A program made the translations under genes and the position numbers. Below are positions 21,818 to 29,448 of a stretch of DNA of 64,000 nucleotides, one piece after another. Every line of letters begins with the position of its first letter. Positions within the stretch are counted from its first letter, which is position 1. This stretch comes from a virus. The stretch lies in IMG/VR virus record IMGVR_UViG_3300036893_000033, positions 1 to 64,000 of that record; one strand, written 5' to 3'. Below the pieces are notes generated by a model. That model was given only the letters and a program-made list of their open reading frames with translations. It did not search any database and was not told the DNA's origin.

Positions 21818-22037
21818 CTTGCACCTCCGGGCCAGTCCACCGCGCCACGTGGTTGTGTACCTTCACCAGCCTCGTGTTCTCGAGGATGGCGATGATCTTG
21901 TTGAACCCCTCGAGGCTCACCTTGTCCATGAGCGCCGCGTACAGCACCCCGGTGGGTGCCTCCTTCGACTCGCGTATCGTCTCGGCGACCGCGAGTATGA
22001 TCGCCTGGCCTGCTTTCAGCTGCTCTTTTGTCGGCAT
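21801..22037 (-). CDS. Hypothetical helical protein (78 aa)
   Basis: ATG 22037 with AAGGAG upstream. MPTKEQLKAGQAIILAVAET, then GVLYAALMDKVSLEGFNKII and RLVKVHNHVARW, which reads like a winged-helix fold. Similar small proteins occur in phages; function unknown. Confidence 0.6.
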   Translation of the reverse strand: MPTKEQLKAGQAIILAVAETIRESKEAPTGVLYAALMDKVSLEGFNKIIAILENTRLVKVHNHVARWTGPEVQGGNQQ

Positions 22038-22069
22038 GGTTGCTCTCCTTATGCTGGAAGACAGGGACC

Positions 22070-22300
22070 TCACGCGGACACCTCCCGCAACTCAACGCTA
22101 ATTTCCCATGACACTCCGCTACTTAGGTCTGTCAGTGTGCCAGACTTGTCGGATACCATCATGCCGATAGATCCGATTGCCCACGACTTAGCCGCGAAAA
22201 TGTCGTGGGCGTCAAAAAACGTGCATGATCGCGTCTGGTCTGAGTAGAGGCGGAATCGCCCCACGGCTGGTGCTGTCCTGAGTACTACTGTGTTGTCCAT
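22070..22300 (-). CDS. Hypothetical protein (76 aa)
   Basis: GGAGGTGAT precedes the ATG. MDNTVVLRTAPAVGRFRLYS; beta-rich. Not recognised. Confidence 0.55.
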   Translation of the reverse strand: MDNTVVLRTAPAVGRFRLYSDQTRSCTFFDAHDIFAAKSWAIGSIGMMVSDKSGTLTDLSSGVSWEISVELREVSA

Positions 22301-22388
22301 ATCACCTCCAAAGTGATTGCCTTACTTTAGTCCCGATCAACGGGACGCGCGCTATACGTTGTACAGAGCACGTTCCGGTTACCGGCCT

Positions 22389-22634
22389 TCAGCCCCAGGT
22401 AATAACCACGTCAGCGTGTCCGTTGGTCTCACGAGCCGCGTTGGCGCGTGACCGCCAAATATCCAGGCCAGTGCAGTACTCGCGGTCTCCGATGCGCCCT
22501 ATGGGTCTGTCTGTCTGGTATTGCGCGCCGCGATAAACTCGCGCGACTCCGAGCATACGTCGTGCCGTGCTGATAGCGCTAGCCTTGCTGGTGGCCGTGG
22601 CGCTGTCTCCGTTGCTTCGTTCGATGGTGTACAT
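22389..22634 (-). CDS. Hypothetical protein (81 aa)
   Basis: AGGAG precedes the ATG. MYTIERSNGDSATATSKASA, then ARRMLGVARVYRG. Not recognised. The 22635-22796 leader holds nothing else clear. Confidence 0.55.
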   Translation of the reverse strand: MYTIERSNGDSATATSKASAISTARRMLGVARVYRGAQYQTDRPIGRIGDREYCTGLDIWRSRANAARETNGHADVVITWG

Positions 22635-22796
22635 TTTTTCTCCTGGGGGGTTGTTTTCCCGGCCGCCCGCCGGGTTTCTGGTTCTGGTTTCGGTTTGCGG
22701 TAACTTCTCCTAACGGAAAGTGCCGCCCTTCAGGGGTCGTGGTTTTGGCGACGTACAAAGGTTATCGTACGAAGGTTATCGTTTTATTGGTTGGAC

Positions 22797-23273
22797 GGCT
22801 GACCGACGGCTGACCGACGGCTGACCGACGGCTGACCGCGGCGGCTGACCACCGGCTGACCGCGACGGCTGACCGACGGCTGACCACCGGCTGACCGCGA
22901 CGGCTGACCGACGGCTGACCGACGGCTGACCGACGGCTGACCGCGGCGGCTGACCACCGGCTGACCGCGACGGCTGACCGACGGCTGACCACCGGCTGAC
23001 CGCGACGGCTGACCGACGGCGGCTGACCACCGGCTGACCGCGACGGCTGACCGACGGCTCGTTCCACCTCCACCACCGGCTGACCGCGACGGCTGACCGA
23101 CGGCTGACCGACGGCTGACCGCGGCGGCTGACCACCGGCTGACCGCGACGGCTGACCGACGGCTGACCGACGGCTGACCGCGACGGCTGACCGCGACGGC
23201 TGACCGCGACGGCTGACCGCGACGGCTGACCGACGGCTGACCGACGGCTGACCGCGGCGGCTGACCGCGACGG
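22797..23273. repeat. 480-bp array of an 11-bp unit (ACGGCTGACCG) with variants
   Basis: About 43 units, mixing ACGGCTGACCG with CGGCGGCTGACC and ACCGGCTGACCG forms. An 11-bp period opens all three minus-strand frames, giving long Arg/Ser/Gln/Pro frames that are almost certainly not genes. At 23062-23076 the array contains TTCCACCTCCACCAC, identical to the 3' end of the gene beginning just beyond it (23277-23291). Confidence 0.9.
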
Positions 23274-23426
23274 CTATTCCACCTCCACCACTTCGTCGCC
23301 ACGTGTGTACCATTCGTCCGACACGATCACGCCGTACTCGCCCAGGGACTCAGAATAGTGCAGGGCGCGAATCTGTCCGCCGTCGAAGATCATCTCGACA
23401 AAAACAGTGTCTTCAGGTCGTTCCAT
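23274..23426 (-). CDS. Small protein (50 aa)
   Basis: ATG 23426 to TAG at the array edge. MERPEDTVFVEMIFDGGQIR, then SLGEYGVIVSDEWYTRGDEV. Looks like a genuine small beta-rich protein; its 3' 15 bp recur inside the repeat array. Confidence 0.5.
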   Translation of the reverse strand: MERPEDTVFVEMIFDGGQIRALHYSESLGEYGVIVSDEWYTRGDEVVEVE

Positions 23427-23497
23427 TTCGATGTGGCTCCTATCCTCCTGATCTGCAAAGCCGTGATGCGCACGGCGCGCTGCTGGTAAGTGGCTGG

Positions 23498-23662
23498 TTA
23501 GCGGCCTTCAGCCACCTCCTGAAACTCTCCGAAGTCAACATTTGTTACCAGCTTGAGTTTTCCAGGCCGCACCATGCGATAGGTGACGCGATGGTATCGG
23601 TCGACGAAAAAATGCACCGCGGAAAACTCCCCGACTATGGGAGATTTGATGGTCCAGGCCAG
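23498..23662 (-). pseudogene. 5'-truncated paralogue of the 24070-24264 gene
   Basis: The frame encodes LAWTIKSPIVGEFSAVHFF and KLKLVTN as in the gene at 24070, but has no start of its own; DNA 23539-23663 is a near copy of 24111-24235. The neighbouring gene 23635-24012 now ends in the copied DNA in another frame. Confidence 0.5.
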
Positions 23663-24012
23663 CCCAGCGCAGCTCCGTCGCCGTCTTCGGGTTGCGGCAA
23701 GTCTTCGTACTCCCACACCGTGCCATTTCCTCCCGATCCGGCCGATACGATCATTCGCATCGGCCGATCGCCGTATTCGTCTGGCAGGTAGAAGGCATAG
23801 AGCCTGTCGCTATCGTCAAAAAATGCATCACCGTCGGCACCCCTGTTGAGCGGAGTATCGGCAATCTCGGTAATTTCACAATCTGCGTCGAGGGGCCTTA
23901 TTTTTCTGTCGATATCTCGCCAATCGGTCAGCCAGTCGCCAGTCAGGATGATGCCGCCGCCTTCTAGCCGATATCCGAATTCGTTGTGGTCGCAAAACTC
24001 TCTTAGTGTCAT
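23635..24012 (-). CDS. Acidic hypothetical protein (125 aa)
   Basis: ATG 24012 with TTGGAG upstream. MTLREFCDHNEFGYRLEGGG, then an Asp-rich middle and YAFYLPDEYGDRPMRMIVSA. The last eleven codons lie in duplicated DNA, so the original C-terminus was probably different. Confidence 0.6.
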   Translation of the reverse strand: MTLREFCDHNEFGYRLEGGGIILTGDWLTDWRDIDRKIRPLDADCEITEIADTPLNRGADGDAFFDDSDRLYAFYLPDEYGDRPMRMIVSAGSGGNGTVWEYEDLPQPEDGDGAALGWPGPSNLP

Positions 24013-24069
24013 ATCAACTCCAAGTGACTCTTCTGTAAGGTATGCGCAGTCACTCACTGCGCAGAGAGA

Positions 24070-24264
24070 CTAGCAGGTGACGCGGAAGGTAACGCCGTCA
24101 CACGGCGGATCATTTGTTACCAGCTTGAGTTTTCCAGGCCGCAACATGCGATAGGTAGCACGATGGTAATTGTCGAAGAAAAAATGAACCGCTGAAAACT
24201 CCCCGACTATGGGAGATTTGATGGTCCAGGCCAGCAGGCTCAGGTAGCTCTCAAAGGGCTTCAT
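24070..24264 (-). CDS. Hypothetical protein (64 aa)
   Basis: MKPFESYLSLLAWTIKSPIV; C-terminus CDGVTFRVTC. Shares that C-terminal segment and the leader beyond it with the unrelated gene at 24703-24909. Confidence 0.55.
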   Translation of the reverse strand: MKPFESYLSLLAWTIKSPIVGEFSAVHFFFDNYHRATYRMLRPGKLKLVTNDPPCDGVTFRVTC

Positions 24265-24265
24265 G

Positions 24266-24442
24266 TCAGTATCCCCAGTGTCCCGAGTATGCAATCTTAC
24301 GCGCGACGCGCTTGATGGGTCGCTCGATCAAATGATAGACAGCATAGACATACGCGCGGTACAGCGCGCTCGGCGTGGCCACGGTAGCGTCATCGCTGAC
24401 CATAGCGTCAGCGGTCATATAGGTATCGGTCCATGCCAGCAT
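24266..24442 (-). CDS. Hypothetical protein (58 aa)
   Basis: MLAWTDTYMTADAMVSDDAT, helical; its stop is one base before the next ATG. Function unknown. Confidence 0.5.
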   Translation of the reverse strand: MLAWTDTYMTADAMVSDDATVATPSALYRAYVYAVYHLIERPIKRVARKIAYSGHWGY

Positions 24443-24444
24443 AG

Positions 24445-24648
24445 TCAGCGTGCCTCCGTGGTGTAGGGTATCGCCCAGACATAGCCGAGAAAACGGCTGG
24501 TCTCGAATACGTGAGTGTCCGTGTAGTCTATCTCGGGATCTACCACCAGCCGCGCGGCTGAAAGATCGATAACCAGCCCGTTGCCTTTGGCAGTCCGGTT
24601 GGCCTGCTCGGTCTCCCGTAAGTCCATTCTGTGATTCAAGTTAGCCAT
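24445..24648 (-). CDS. Hypothetical protein (67 aa)
   Basis: GGAGGTGAT precedes ATG 24648. MANLNHRMDLRETEQANRTA, then GLVIDLSAARLVVDPEIDYT. Not recognised. Confidence 0.55.
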   Translation of the reverse strand: MANLNHRMDLRETEQANRTAKGNGLVIDLSAARLVVDPEIDYTDTHVFETSRFLGYVWAIPYTTEAR

Positions 24649-24671
24649 ATCACCTCCAGGTGACTCTATAA

Positions 24672-24740
24672 AGGACGCGCAGTCACTCACCGCGCCGAGA
24701 GACTAGCAGCAAGCCCGGAAGGTGACGCCGTCACACGGCG
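24672..24740. repeat. Repeated gene-boundary segment (partner 24041-24107)
   Basis: Both segments contain GCGCAGTCACTCAC and the perfect hairpin CGCCGTCACACGGCG (24726-24740; 24093-24107), spanning the 3' end of one gene and the leader of the next. This points to past duplication or cassette-like shuffling. Confidence 0.55.
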
Positions 24741-24909
24741 TGGCTTGCGAGCCCGTCAGTGCCTCCACCAGGGCTTGCTTGCGGGCCCAGCGGTCAACCC
24801 CGCGCGCGTCAAGTATGGCCATGACCATGCGGCGGGTGACGCGCTGGTGGTTGTCGCCGTCGGTCGTCAAGAGGAACCACTCTGTGCTCGGTGTTTTGTT
24901 GCTTTCCAT
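24703..24909 (-). CDS. Hypothetical protein (68 aa), first gene of the group
   Basis: MESNKTPSTEWFLLTTDGDN, then RRMVMAILDARGVDRWARKQ; C-terminus CDGVTFRACC. The start codon lies about where transcription should begin, so the mRNA is probably leaderless. Confidence 0.6.
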   Translation of the reverse strand: MESNKTPSTEWFLLTTDGDNHQRVTRRMVMAILDARGVDRWARKQALVEALTGSQATPCDGVTFRACC

Positions 24910-24915
24910 GTCAGT

Positions 24916-24944
24916 AGTATGCCAAAAACATGAAACCGTGTCAA
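24916..24944 (-). promoter_or_regulatory. Strong promoter of the 24909-21072 group
   Basis: TTGACA, 17-bp spacer, CATACT on the minus strand; ATG 24909 begins seven bases after the -10. Confidence 0.75.
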
Positions 24945-24998
24945 GCGGAATAATGTCATCGACCGTCTGTATGATGGAAATTTACAATCGTTTACAAT

Positions 24999-25525
24999 TC
25001 ATGGGTTGCGACCGGCGACCGGCGACCGGCGACCGGCGACCCGGCGACCGGCCTCGCCCGGGTCGGTGCGGACGGATTGATCGTTGGCGCCGGGCAGCAG
25101 CGTCGCCGTCCACCCGATTGTTCCCCCGGCTACGGTAATCAGGAACGAGCCGTTCGGGTTGCCCGGCGCGGCGCCCACCTGCATGTTGAACTGCGTTCCG
25201 GCCGGGGCCAGATTCATGCTGGCTGATCCGGAGACGAAGAACGTCACGGGGACCGAAATCGTCCCCGTGGATGCCGAGATGTCGACCGCCGTTCGATAGA
25301 AGCCGATGGATAAGGTGGACGGATCGACGGTGACGTTGACCGGCGTCGCCGGACCTGGCGTCAGCGCCGCCGGGAAAGAGCCCACCTTGCACCACGGCGC
25401 TTCGCAGGAAATCGAACCGATGCCGAGCGAGCCGCTGCCGACGTTCTGGATTCCAGGTTCGCCGCGTTGCCGTTGATCGAATAGCTCACCGTGGCGACCG
25501 GCGACCCGGCGACCCGGCGACCCGG
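24999..25525 (-). pseudogene. Fragment of a BACON/Ig-like secreted protein between GCGACCG repeats
   Basis: A minus-strand frame reads VATVSYSINGNAANL, then needs a one-base shift near 25450 to continue IQNVGSGSLGIGS, SCEAPWCKV, VNVTVDPSTLSIGFYRTAVD and NMQVGAAPGNPNGSFLITVA. Such repeats of about 90 residues are typical of large extracellular proteins of Acidobacteriota. The fragment (about 25053-25492) has no start or end of its own and is bordered on both sides by 7-bp GCGACCG repeats (25008-25052, 25493-25525). Likely captured host DNA. Confidence 0.6.
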
Positions 25526-25661
25526 TAATCTTTCGATTAACCGGCGGCCGCCGGCAGCTCCGCGCCTAATAGGCGAAACAACCGAAAAGGCGGCAAAAAG
25601 CACTGCGCGGTCCACTTTTTATGGATTCCCCCCTCAAGCCAAAATAATCATTTGACGCTTG

Positions 25662-25690
25662 TTGACATAGGGGTCGGGCGGTGATAGGGT
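25662..25690 (+). promoter_or_regulatory. Promoter upstream of the HAD nucleotidase
   Basis: TTGACA (25662-25667), 17-bp spacer, TAGGGT (25685-25690). ATG 25697 lies seven bases after the -10. Confidence 0.6.
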
Positions 25691-25696
25691 GTGGTC

Positions 25697-25759
25697 ATGG
25701 CCAGGACAGCAGGCGGAACGACTGAGCCTGACGTTATTCGGTGGGCGGGGAAGAGGTAG
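25697..25759 (+). CDS. Possible leaderless 20-aa leader peptide
   Basis: Encodes MARTAGGTTEPDVIRWAGKR from the predicted transcript start. It precedes the nucleotidase by 32 bases. Confidence 0.35.
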   Translation: MARTAGGTTEPDVIRWAGKR

Positions 25760-25791
25760 TGGGTGAGTTTGACTCACTACGGGGGAAGACG

Positions 25792-26271
25792 ATGAGCGAT
25801 GTCCTGCTGGTGTACTTTGACCTCGACGGCGTGATCTTCGACTTCGACCGCGCGTACAGCGAGCGGATTGGGGTACGCAAGCCGAACGGCGACGTGTATT
25901 GGGACAAGGTGAGCGCACTGGGCGACTTCTTCGAGTCCATACCGCTGATGCCGGGCGCGCTCGACCTGTGGAACGCTGTGCCTGCGCATCGCAGGCGGAT
26001 ACTCAGCTCGATACCGAAGAGCGTTACGGTCGGCTCTAACGCCTACATTGGCGAACGGAAGCGCGCCGCGGTGCGGATGCACCTCGTAATCCCCGACGAG
26101 CACGTCATATTCGTGCGCGGTAAGCGTCTGAAGAAGGCGCATGCGAGCCCAGGCCGCGTGCTGGTGGACGACCGGCCAGACAACGTGAGGGACTGGAACG
26201 ACGCTGGCGGGATCGGTATACTATGCCAGAGCTGCGAGCAGGCGCTGGTCGATTTGATGGGCATACTATGA
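25792..26271 (+). CDS. HAD-family 5'(3')-deoxyribonucleotidase-like protein
   Basis: 159 residues. YFDLDGVIFDFD is the HAD motif I with both aspartates; SSIPKSV is motif II, KRLKKAHA carries the motif III lysine and VDDRPDNVRDW is motif IV. Size and motifs match NT5C-type phosphatases that remove phosphate from (deoxy)nucleotides; phages carry such enzymes to manage nucleotide pools or modified bases. Confidence 0.8.
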   Translation: MSDVLLVYFDLDGVIFDFDRAYSERIGVRKPNGDVYWDKVSALGDFFESIPLMPGALDLWNAVPAHRRRILSSIPKSVTVGSNAYIGERKRAAVRMHLVIPDEHVIFVRGKRLKKAHASPGRVLVDDRPDNVRDWNDAGGIGILCQSCEQALVDLMGIL

Positions 26272-26446
26272 CCGATGGAGGCGTGGGAGATGTTGCCCCA
26301 GGATATCGGCAGGAGGCAGGACGGCTATGACGGCTACCATGCTCCCTAGCTCACCGGTATGGTAGTCCAAGATGAGGCAGGGGCTTTGATCGGGTTCAGT
26401 TGTCTAGGCCGGACCCCAATCAGATCCGCTGGCTTCAGGGCGAGAA
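26268..26446 (+). other. Short gap with two overlapping micro-frames
   Basis: ATG 26268 overlaps the nucleotidase stop and encodes about 20 residues; another 12-codon frame follows at 26327. Neither has further support. Confidence 0.3.
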
Positions 26447-26977
26447 ATGAAGGTATGGCGACCGGTCATGGTTAACGGCGCGCGGTCGGATATGACGGGA
26501 TGCAGCGCGATGCAACTTCAGATCGCAGCCGATGACCTGGCGGTATTTGAGGCCGGACTGGAGTACTTGCGCCGGGGACTGCCGAACTTCCACGCAACTC
26601 CGGACCAGCCAATCGTCGCCCAGTCAATCGTCCCGAAACTGAAACCGCGTCCGCGATGGTCGAGGGTCGGCGACTGTCGTGAGGTCAGCCGAACCACCGG
26701 ACAGCACTGCAAAGGACCGGCGTCCTACGCGAACCAGCTTTGCTACGCGCACTGGCGGGATTTGATCGGTCATCGCTGGCCGATTGACCGCTGGTCGATG
26801 GACCACTGCATGCCCTGCGAATGTGGAGCGGTGCGGATTGAGTGGCATTGCTGGATGCCGAGTTGGCCCCGCCTGAAGAAAGCGGCCGAAGCACAACTGA
26901 AAGAGCCGTGCCCCGCCAATGGAAAGAGCGAGCGAGCGCTTGAGATCCTGGATTACTTGCGGCGCTTGAAAGGTTGA
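26447..26977 (+). CDS. Cys/His-rich hypothetical protein (176 aa)
   Basis: MKVWRPVMVNGARSDMTGCS. The centre (GDCREVSRTTGQHCKGPASY, CYAHW) and CMPCECGAVRIEWHCW look like zinc sites. Not assigned. Confidence 0.55.
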   Translation: MKVWRPVMVNGARSDMTGCSAMQLQIAADDLAVFEAGLEYLRRGLPNFHATPDQPIVAQSIVPKLKPRPRWSRVGDCREVSRTTGQHCKGPASYANQLCYAHWRDLIGHRWPIDRWSMDHCMPCECGAVRIEWHCWMPSWPRLKKAAEAQLKEPCPANGKSERALEILDYLRRLKG

Positions 26978-27033
26978 GTGCCGCTCAGCCACGTTCCGCC
27001 CGAACGGGTGTCCCCGTAAAAAATACCAGCCCG

Positions 27034-27063
27034 TTGACTCTGGAGCGTTAATTAGCGTATAGT
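27034..27063 (+). promoter_or_regulatory. Promoter for the 27113-29396 genes
   Basis: TTGACT, 18-bp spacer, TATAGT (27058-27063). ATG 27070 is seven bases after the -10 and starts a six-codon frame (MALVQR) whose TGA overlaps the next ATG. Confidence 0.7.
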
Positions 27064-27081
27064 AAAAGTATGGCACTGGTT

Positions 27082-27133
27082 CAGAGATGAGGGTAAGAGA
27101 TGAGGGTAAGAGATGAGGGTAAGAGATGATGGT
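27082..27133. repeat. 13-bp tandem repeat AGAGATGAGGGTA, each with an ATG
   Basis: Four units, the last degenerate. ATGs at 27087, 27100, 27113 and 27126 fall in successive frames. The first two each open a nine-codon frame (MRVRDEGKR) ending on an ATGA two units later; 27113 opens the real gene. Confidence 0.85.
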
Positions 27134-27310
27134 CAGCAGTCGGCCGACCTCACCGCCGCCGCCTCGGCCATGGGGCGTAAGGGAGGCGCGGTTAAGGTCC
27201 CCAAGGGCCTCGCAACGATGTCGCCGGAGGATAAGAAGCGGGTGCGGGCTGAGGGGTTAAAGACGCGGCGGAAGCGGGCGCTGGAGAGGCTGAGGGGGTG
27301 GCTCCCGTGA
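27113..27310 (+). CDS. Small basic GRKGG-type protein (65 aa)
   Basis: AASAMGRKGGAVKVPKGLAT followed by SPEDKKRVRAEG resembles a widespread family of small bacterial proteins with an A-A-x-x-x-G-R-K-G-G motif, of unknown function. The start is inside the 13-bp repeat. Confidence 0.6.
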   Translation: MRVRDDGQQSADLTAAASAMGRKGGAVKVPKGLATMSPEDKKRVRAEGLKTRRKRALERLRGWLP

Positions 27311-27486
27311 TCCACCGCCAGATCCTGCCGCCATGGGGAGGCCGTGGGTGGGGTAAGGTGGACTGCCCGCACTGCGGGCGCAAGGGCGTCGATAAGTCGG
27401 CTCCAAACCAGGTCACGTGCGGCGGGGCTGCGTGCCGGGATAAGCAGAAGAGTCATGGGCGGAAGCGGATGGTTAAGGAGGGTTAA
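27307..27486 (+). CDS. Small zinc-finger protein (59 aa)
   Basis: GTG 27307 overlaps the upstream stop. CPHCGRKGVDKSAPNQVTC and ACRDKQK form a C2C2-type zinc knuckle. Role unknown. Confidence 0.6.
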   Translation: MIHRQILPPWGGRGWGKVDCPHCGRKGVDKSAPNQVTCGGAACRDKQKSHGRKRMVKEG

Positions 27487-27489
27487 AGC

Positions 27490-27744
27490 ATGAGGCGTAT
27501 TCTGGCTGGTCGAGGTTGGAGCGGGCCGGGACTGATAAGCCTGCGCCTGCCGTACAGGCACGGCGGAATGAAGGGAGAGCACGCTGACGTAAAGCCACCG
27601 TCGAATGGCTCTGAGTTCTGGTTCTGTGGCTGTGACGAGGTGCCTGGAGCGGTGGCCGATGCGGGAAATGGTAGCGCCACAGGTTTCGGGGTGGCAACCT
27701 TCCCCGAAGAAATCGTAATTAAAGTCTTTATTTTGTTATGGTAA
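27490..27744 (+). CDS. Hypothetical protein (84 aa)
   Basis: GGAGGG nine bases before the ATG is strong. MRRILAGRGWSGPGLISLRL; low order, so the coding call rests on the ribosome site. Confidence 0.45.
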   Translation: MRRILAGRGWSGPGLISLRLPYRHGGMKGEHADVKPPSNGSEFWFCGCDEVPGAVADAGNGSATGFGVATFPEEIVIKVFILLW

Positions 27745-27780
27745 TGTGTGGCAACCAGAAGGAAGAAAAAATGAACGACG

Positions 27781-27831
27781 TACCGGCTGAAAGCCGGTAG
27801 CCGCTAAAAGCTCTCCAGCTGAAAGCCGGAG
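27781..27831 (+). promoter_or_regulatory. Two similar GCTGAAAGC hairpins before 27853
   Basis: TACCGGCT-GAA-AGCCGGTA is perfect (27781-27799); CTCCAGCT-GAA-AGCCGGAG has one mismatch (27813-27831). Tandem, related in sequence, in the leader of the next gene. Confidence 0.5.
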
Positions 27832-27852
27832 GTATCTACCTCAGGAGTTGAA

Positions 27853-28263
27853 ATGAACCGTCAGAACATTGAATGGATGCCGCCGTGGTTGAAGGCGGTT
27901 GAGACGTTAGCTATCGATACAGGAACCGCCAGCGCCACTGTCCGGCTTGCGCCCGACAACGCCTACAACGTCATGCAATTGGAGCATCATAAAATCCCGG
28001 ATGCTTGGCTGCCGGATGCGTGGCTAAGGAAGGGAGGGGAGGATTGGTTCCGGGTGCCCCGCGCAGGCGAGTGGTATCTGTCCACCAAAGGCGTGCGCTT
28101 GCTGGAGTCCGATCTGTCTTTCGGGGCATTACTAACCGACAACTATGGCAGTAACCAGTACGGCCATGACAACCGCCGCATTATTCTGGAGCCGGTGACG
28201 GCGGAGCGGACGCTGGAGGATAGAGTGACGGAGCTGGAGCGAAAGGCTTCGGCGCGGGGTTGA
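27853..28263 (+). CDS. Hypothetical protein (136 aa)
   Basis: AGGAG precedes the ATG. MNRQNIEWMPPWLKAVETLA; a PDAWLPDAWL duplication; C-terminal helix (TLEDRVTELERKA). Not recognised. Confidence 0.6.
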   Translation: MNRQNIEWMPPWLKAVETLAIDTGTASATVRLAPDNAYNVMQLEHHKIPDAWLPDAWLRKGGEDWFRVPRAGEWYLSTKGVRLLESDLSFGALLTDNYGSNQYGHDNRRIILEPVTAERTLEDRVTELERKASARG

Positions 28264-28300
28264 GGGGCAGAGCGTTAAGTAACCGTATTAGCCACGCGCC

Positions 28301-28522
28301 ATGATCGCCGAATACATCCTCCACCACCTCCGTCTGGAATGTGACGCGATACCGCCGCGCGGCATGCACTGTCAGGTCGCGGGTGAGTGGTCGGCGGACA
28401 CGCACGTAAACGTTAACATGCTGGCCTATCACGCAGGCTGGCGCATGCACGGTGAGCGGCATATCTGTCCGACGTGCCTGAGGCGGCAGGGGCGGGTCAG
28501 GTGGAAGGTGCGCGGTAAATGA
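28301..28522 (+). CDS. Hypothetical Cys/His protein (73 aa)
   Basis: MIAEYILHHLRLECDAIPPR and HICPTCLRRQGRVRW; probable zinc knuckle. Its stop overlaps the next start. Confidence 0.55.
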   Translation: MIAEYILHHLRLECDAIPPRGMHCQVAGEWSADTHVNVNMLAYHAGWRMHGERHICPTCLRRQGRVRWKVRGK

Positions 28523-28713
28523 TCGAGGCCGCTCTCTGCGCCGTAGTCGTAACCGCCTGCTGTATGTCAGCGGTTGACCCTGTGCTGGCTGTTGTGTGGT
28601 CGCTTTCGGTGCTATTGTTATTGCATCTGGTTTCTGATTACGGGGAAGACCAACCGAACTCCGAAGTCACGCAGGATCGTCCACGAAAAGTCGGCGAAGG
28701 TATTGCGGATTAA
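28519..28713 (+). CDS. Small membrane protein (64 aa)
   Basis: MIEAALCAVVVTACCMSAVD, then a second hydrophobic run (VLAVVWSLSVLLLLHLV) and a polar tail. Two short helices, so a holin-like role is conceivable but unproven. Confidence 0.5.
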   Translation: MIEAALCAVVVTACCMSAVDPVLAVVWSLSVLLLLHLVSDYGEDQPNSEVTQDRPRKVGEGIAD

Positions 28714-28798
28714 GCGGAAGGAGCACGGGTTGTTATGGTAATATGCCAGCAGGCGGCACCGGGAAGAAGTGATCCGGTAGTACGCTCTGAGGTGTTAT

Positions 28799-29272
28799 AT
28801 GGAAAACGAAAAAGCAACTGCTCGCGCCAGCGGCGTCGTGCGCGCGAAGTTCAAAGTTCAGTCCTACGAGACCAGCCTTGATCGCGGAGAAGAACTCCGG
28901 ACGATTAAACTCACCGCCGTCTACGACGGATCTCCAGAAAACAAGCAGTTCTTTAAGTGGACCCCCAATGGAACTATCAGTATCGGTGTGCTGAATCGGT
29001 CGGCGTGGGAGCAGTTTGCGTTGGGCGAAGAAAAATACGTAGACTTTGTTAGCGCTGGGGAGGTGGTTGGCTCGGAGCCTTCAGTGGATGAGTTCCATAT
29101 CGCCTTCTACACCAAAGACTGCCCGCCTGGAACGATGGACGCCGTTCGGGTGCGGGTGGACATGGTCCGCCAGCGCGACATGAACGTGAAGATGAGCGTG
29201 GCACTGTGCGACCACCCGCTGTACAGCGAGATCGCGCGGTATGTCGAGAGTAACCCGGTGCCACGTGGGTAA
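28799..29272 (+). CDS. Conserved phage protein (157 aa)
   Basis: SGVVRAKFKVQSYETSLDRG, ELRTIKLTAVYDGSPENKQF and ISIGVLNRSAWEQF form a beta-rich pattern seen in many phage proteins coded near packaging genes. Function not established. Confidence 0.65.
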   Translation: MENEKATARASGVVRAKFKVQSYETSLDRGEELRTIKLTAVYDGSPENKQFFKWTPNGTISIGVLNRSAWEQFALGEEKYVDFVSAGEVVGSEPSVDEFHIAFYTKDCPPGTMDAVRVRVDMVRQRDMNVKMSVALCDHPLYSEIARYVESNPVPRG

Positions 29273-29396
29273 GGCGGCGGGGAGTCGTCCGCCCGCAGGC
29301 TTTCTTGAGGTTGGGCTGGACATGGTCGCCTCCGGGGAGATTAACGCGCGAACGGGAGATGGTGGCGAGGTTCTATTCTCCTCGAAGCCGTTGTAA
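29265..29396 (+). CDS. Small hypothetical protein (43 aa)
   Basis: GTG 29265 overlaps the previous stop region. Encodes MGKAAGSRPPAGFLEVGLDM and ends LFSSKPL. Last gene before a terminator. Confidence 0.4.
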   Translation: MGKAAGSRPPAGFLEVGLDMVASGEINARTGDGGEVLFSSKPL

Positions 29397-29448
29397 GATA
29401 GTTCCGAAAGGAGCCGCCTTTAATGGCGGGCGCGGAAGATACAGGGCA

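Noticed and set aside
22762-23313. Long minus-strand frames of Arg/Ser/Gln/Pro repeats
   Set aside because: They arise from an 11-bp repeat that opens all three frames at once; no ribosome site and no conserved end.
24999-25385. Intact gene for a secreted protein
   Set aside because: No signal peptide or natural start, a frameshift upstream, and the C-terminal codons run into the GCGACCG repeat.
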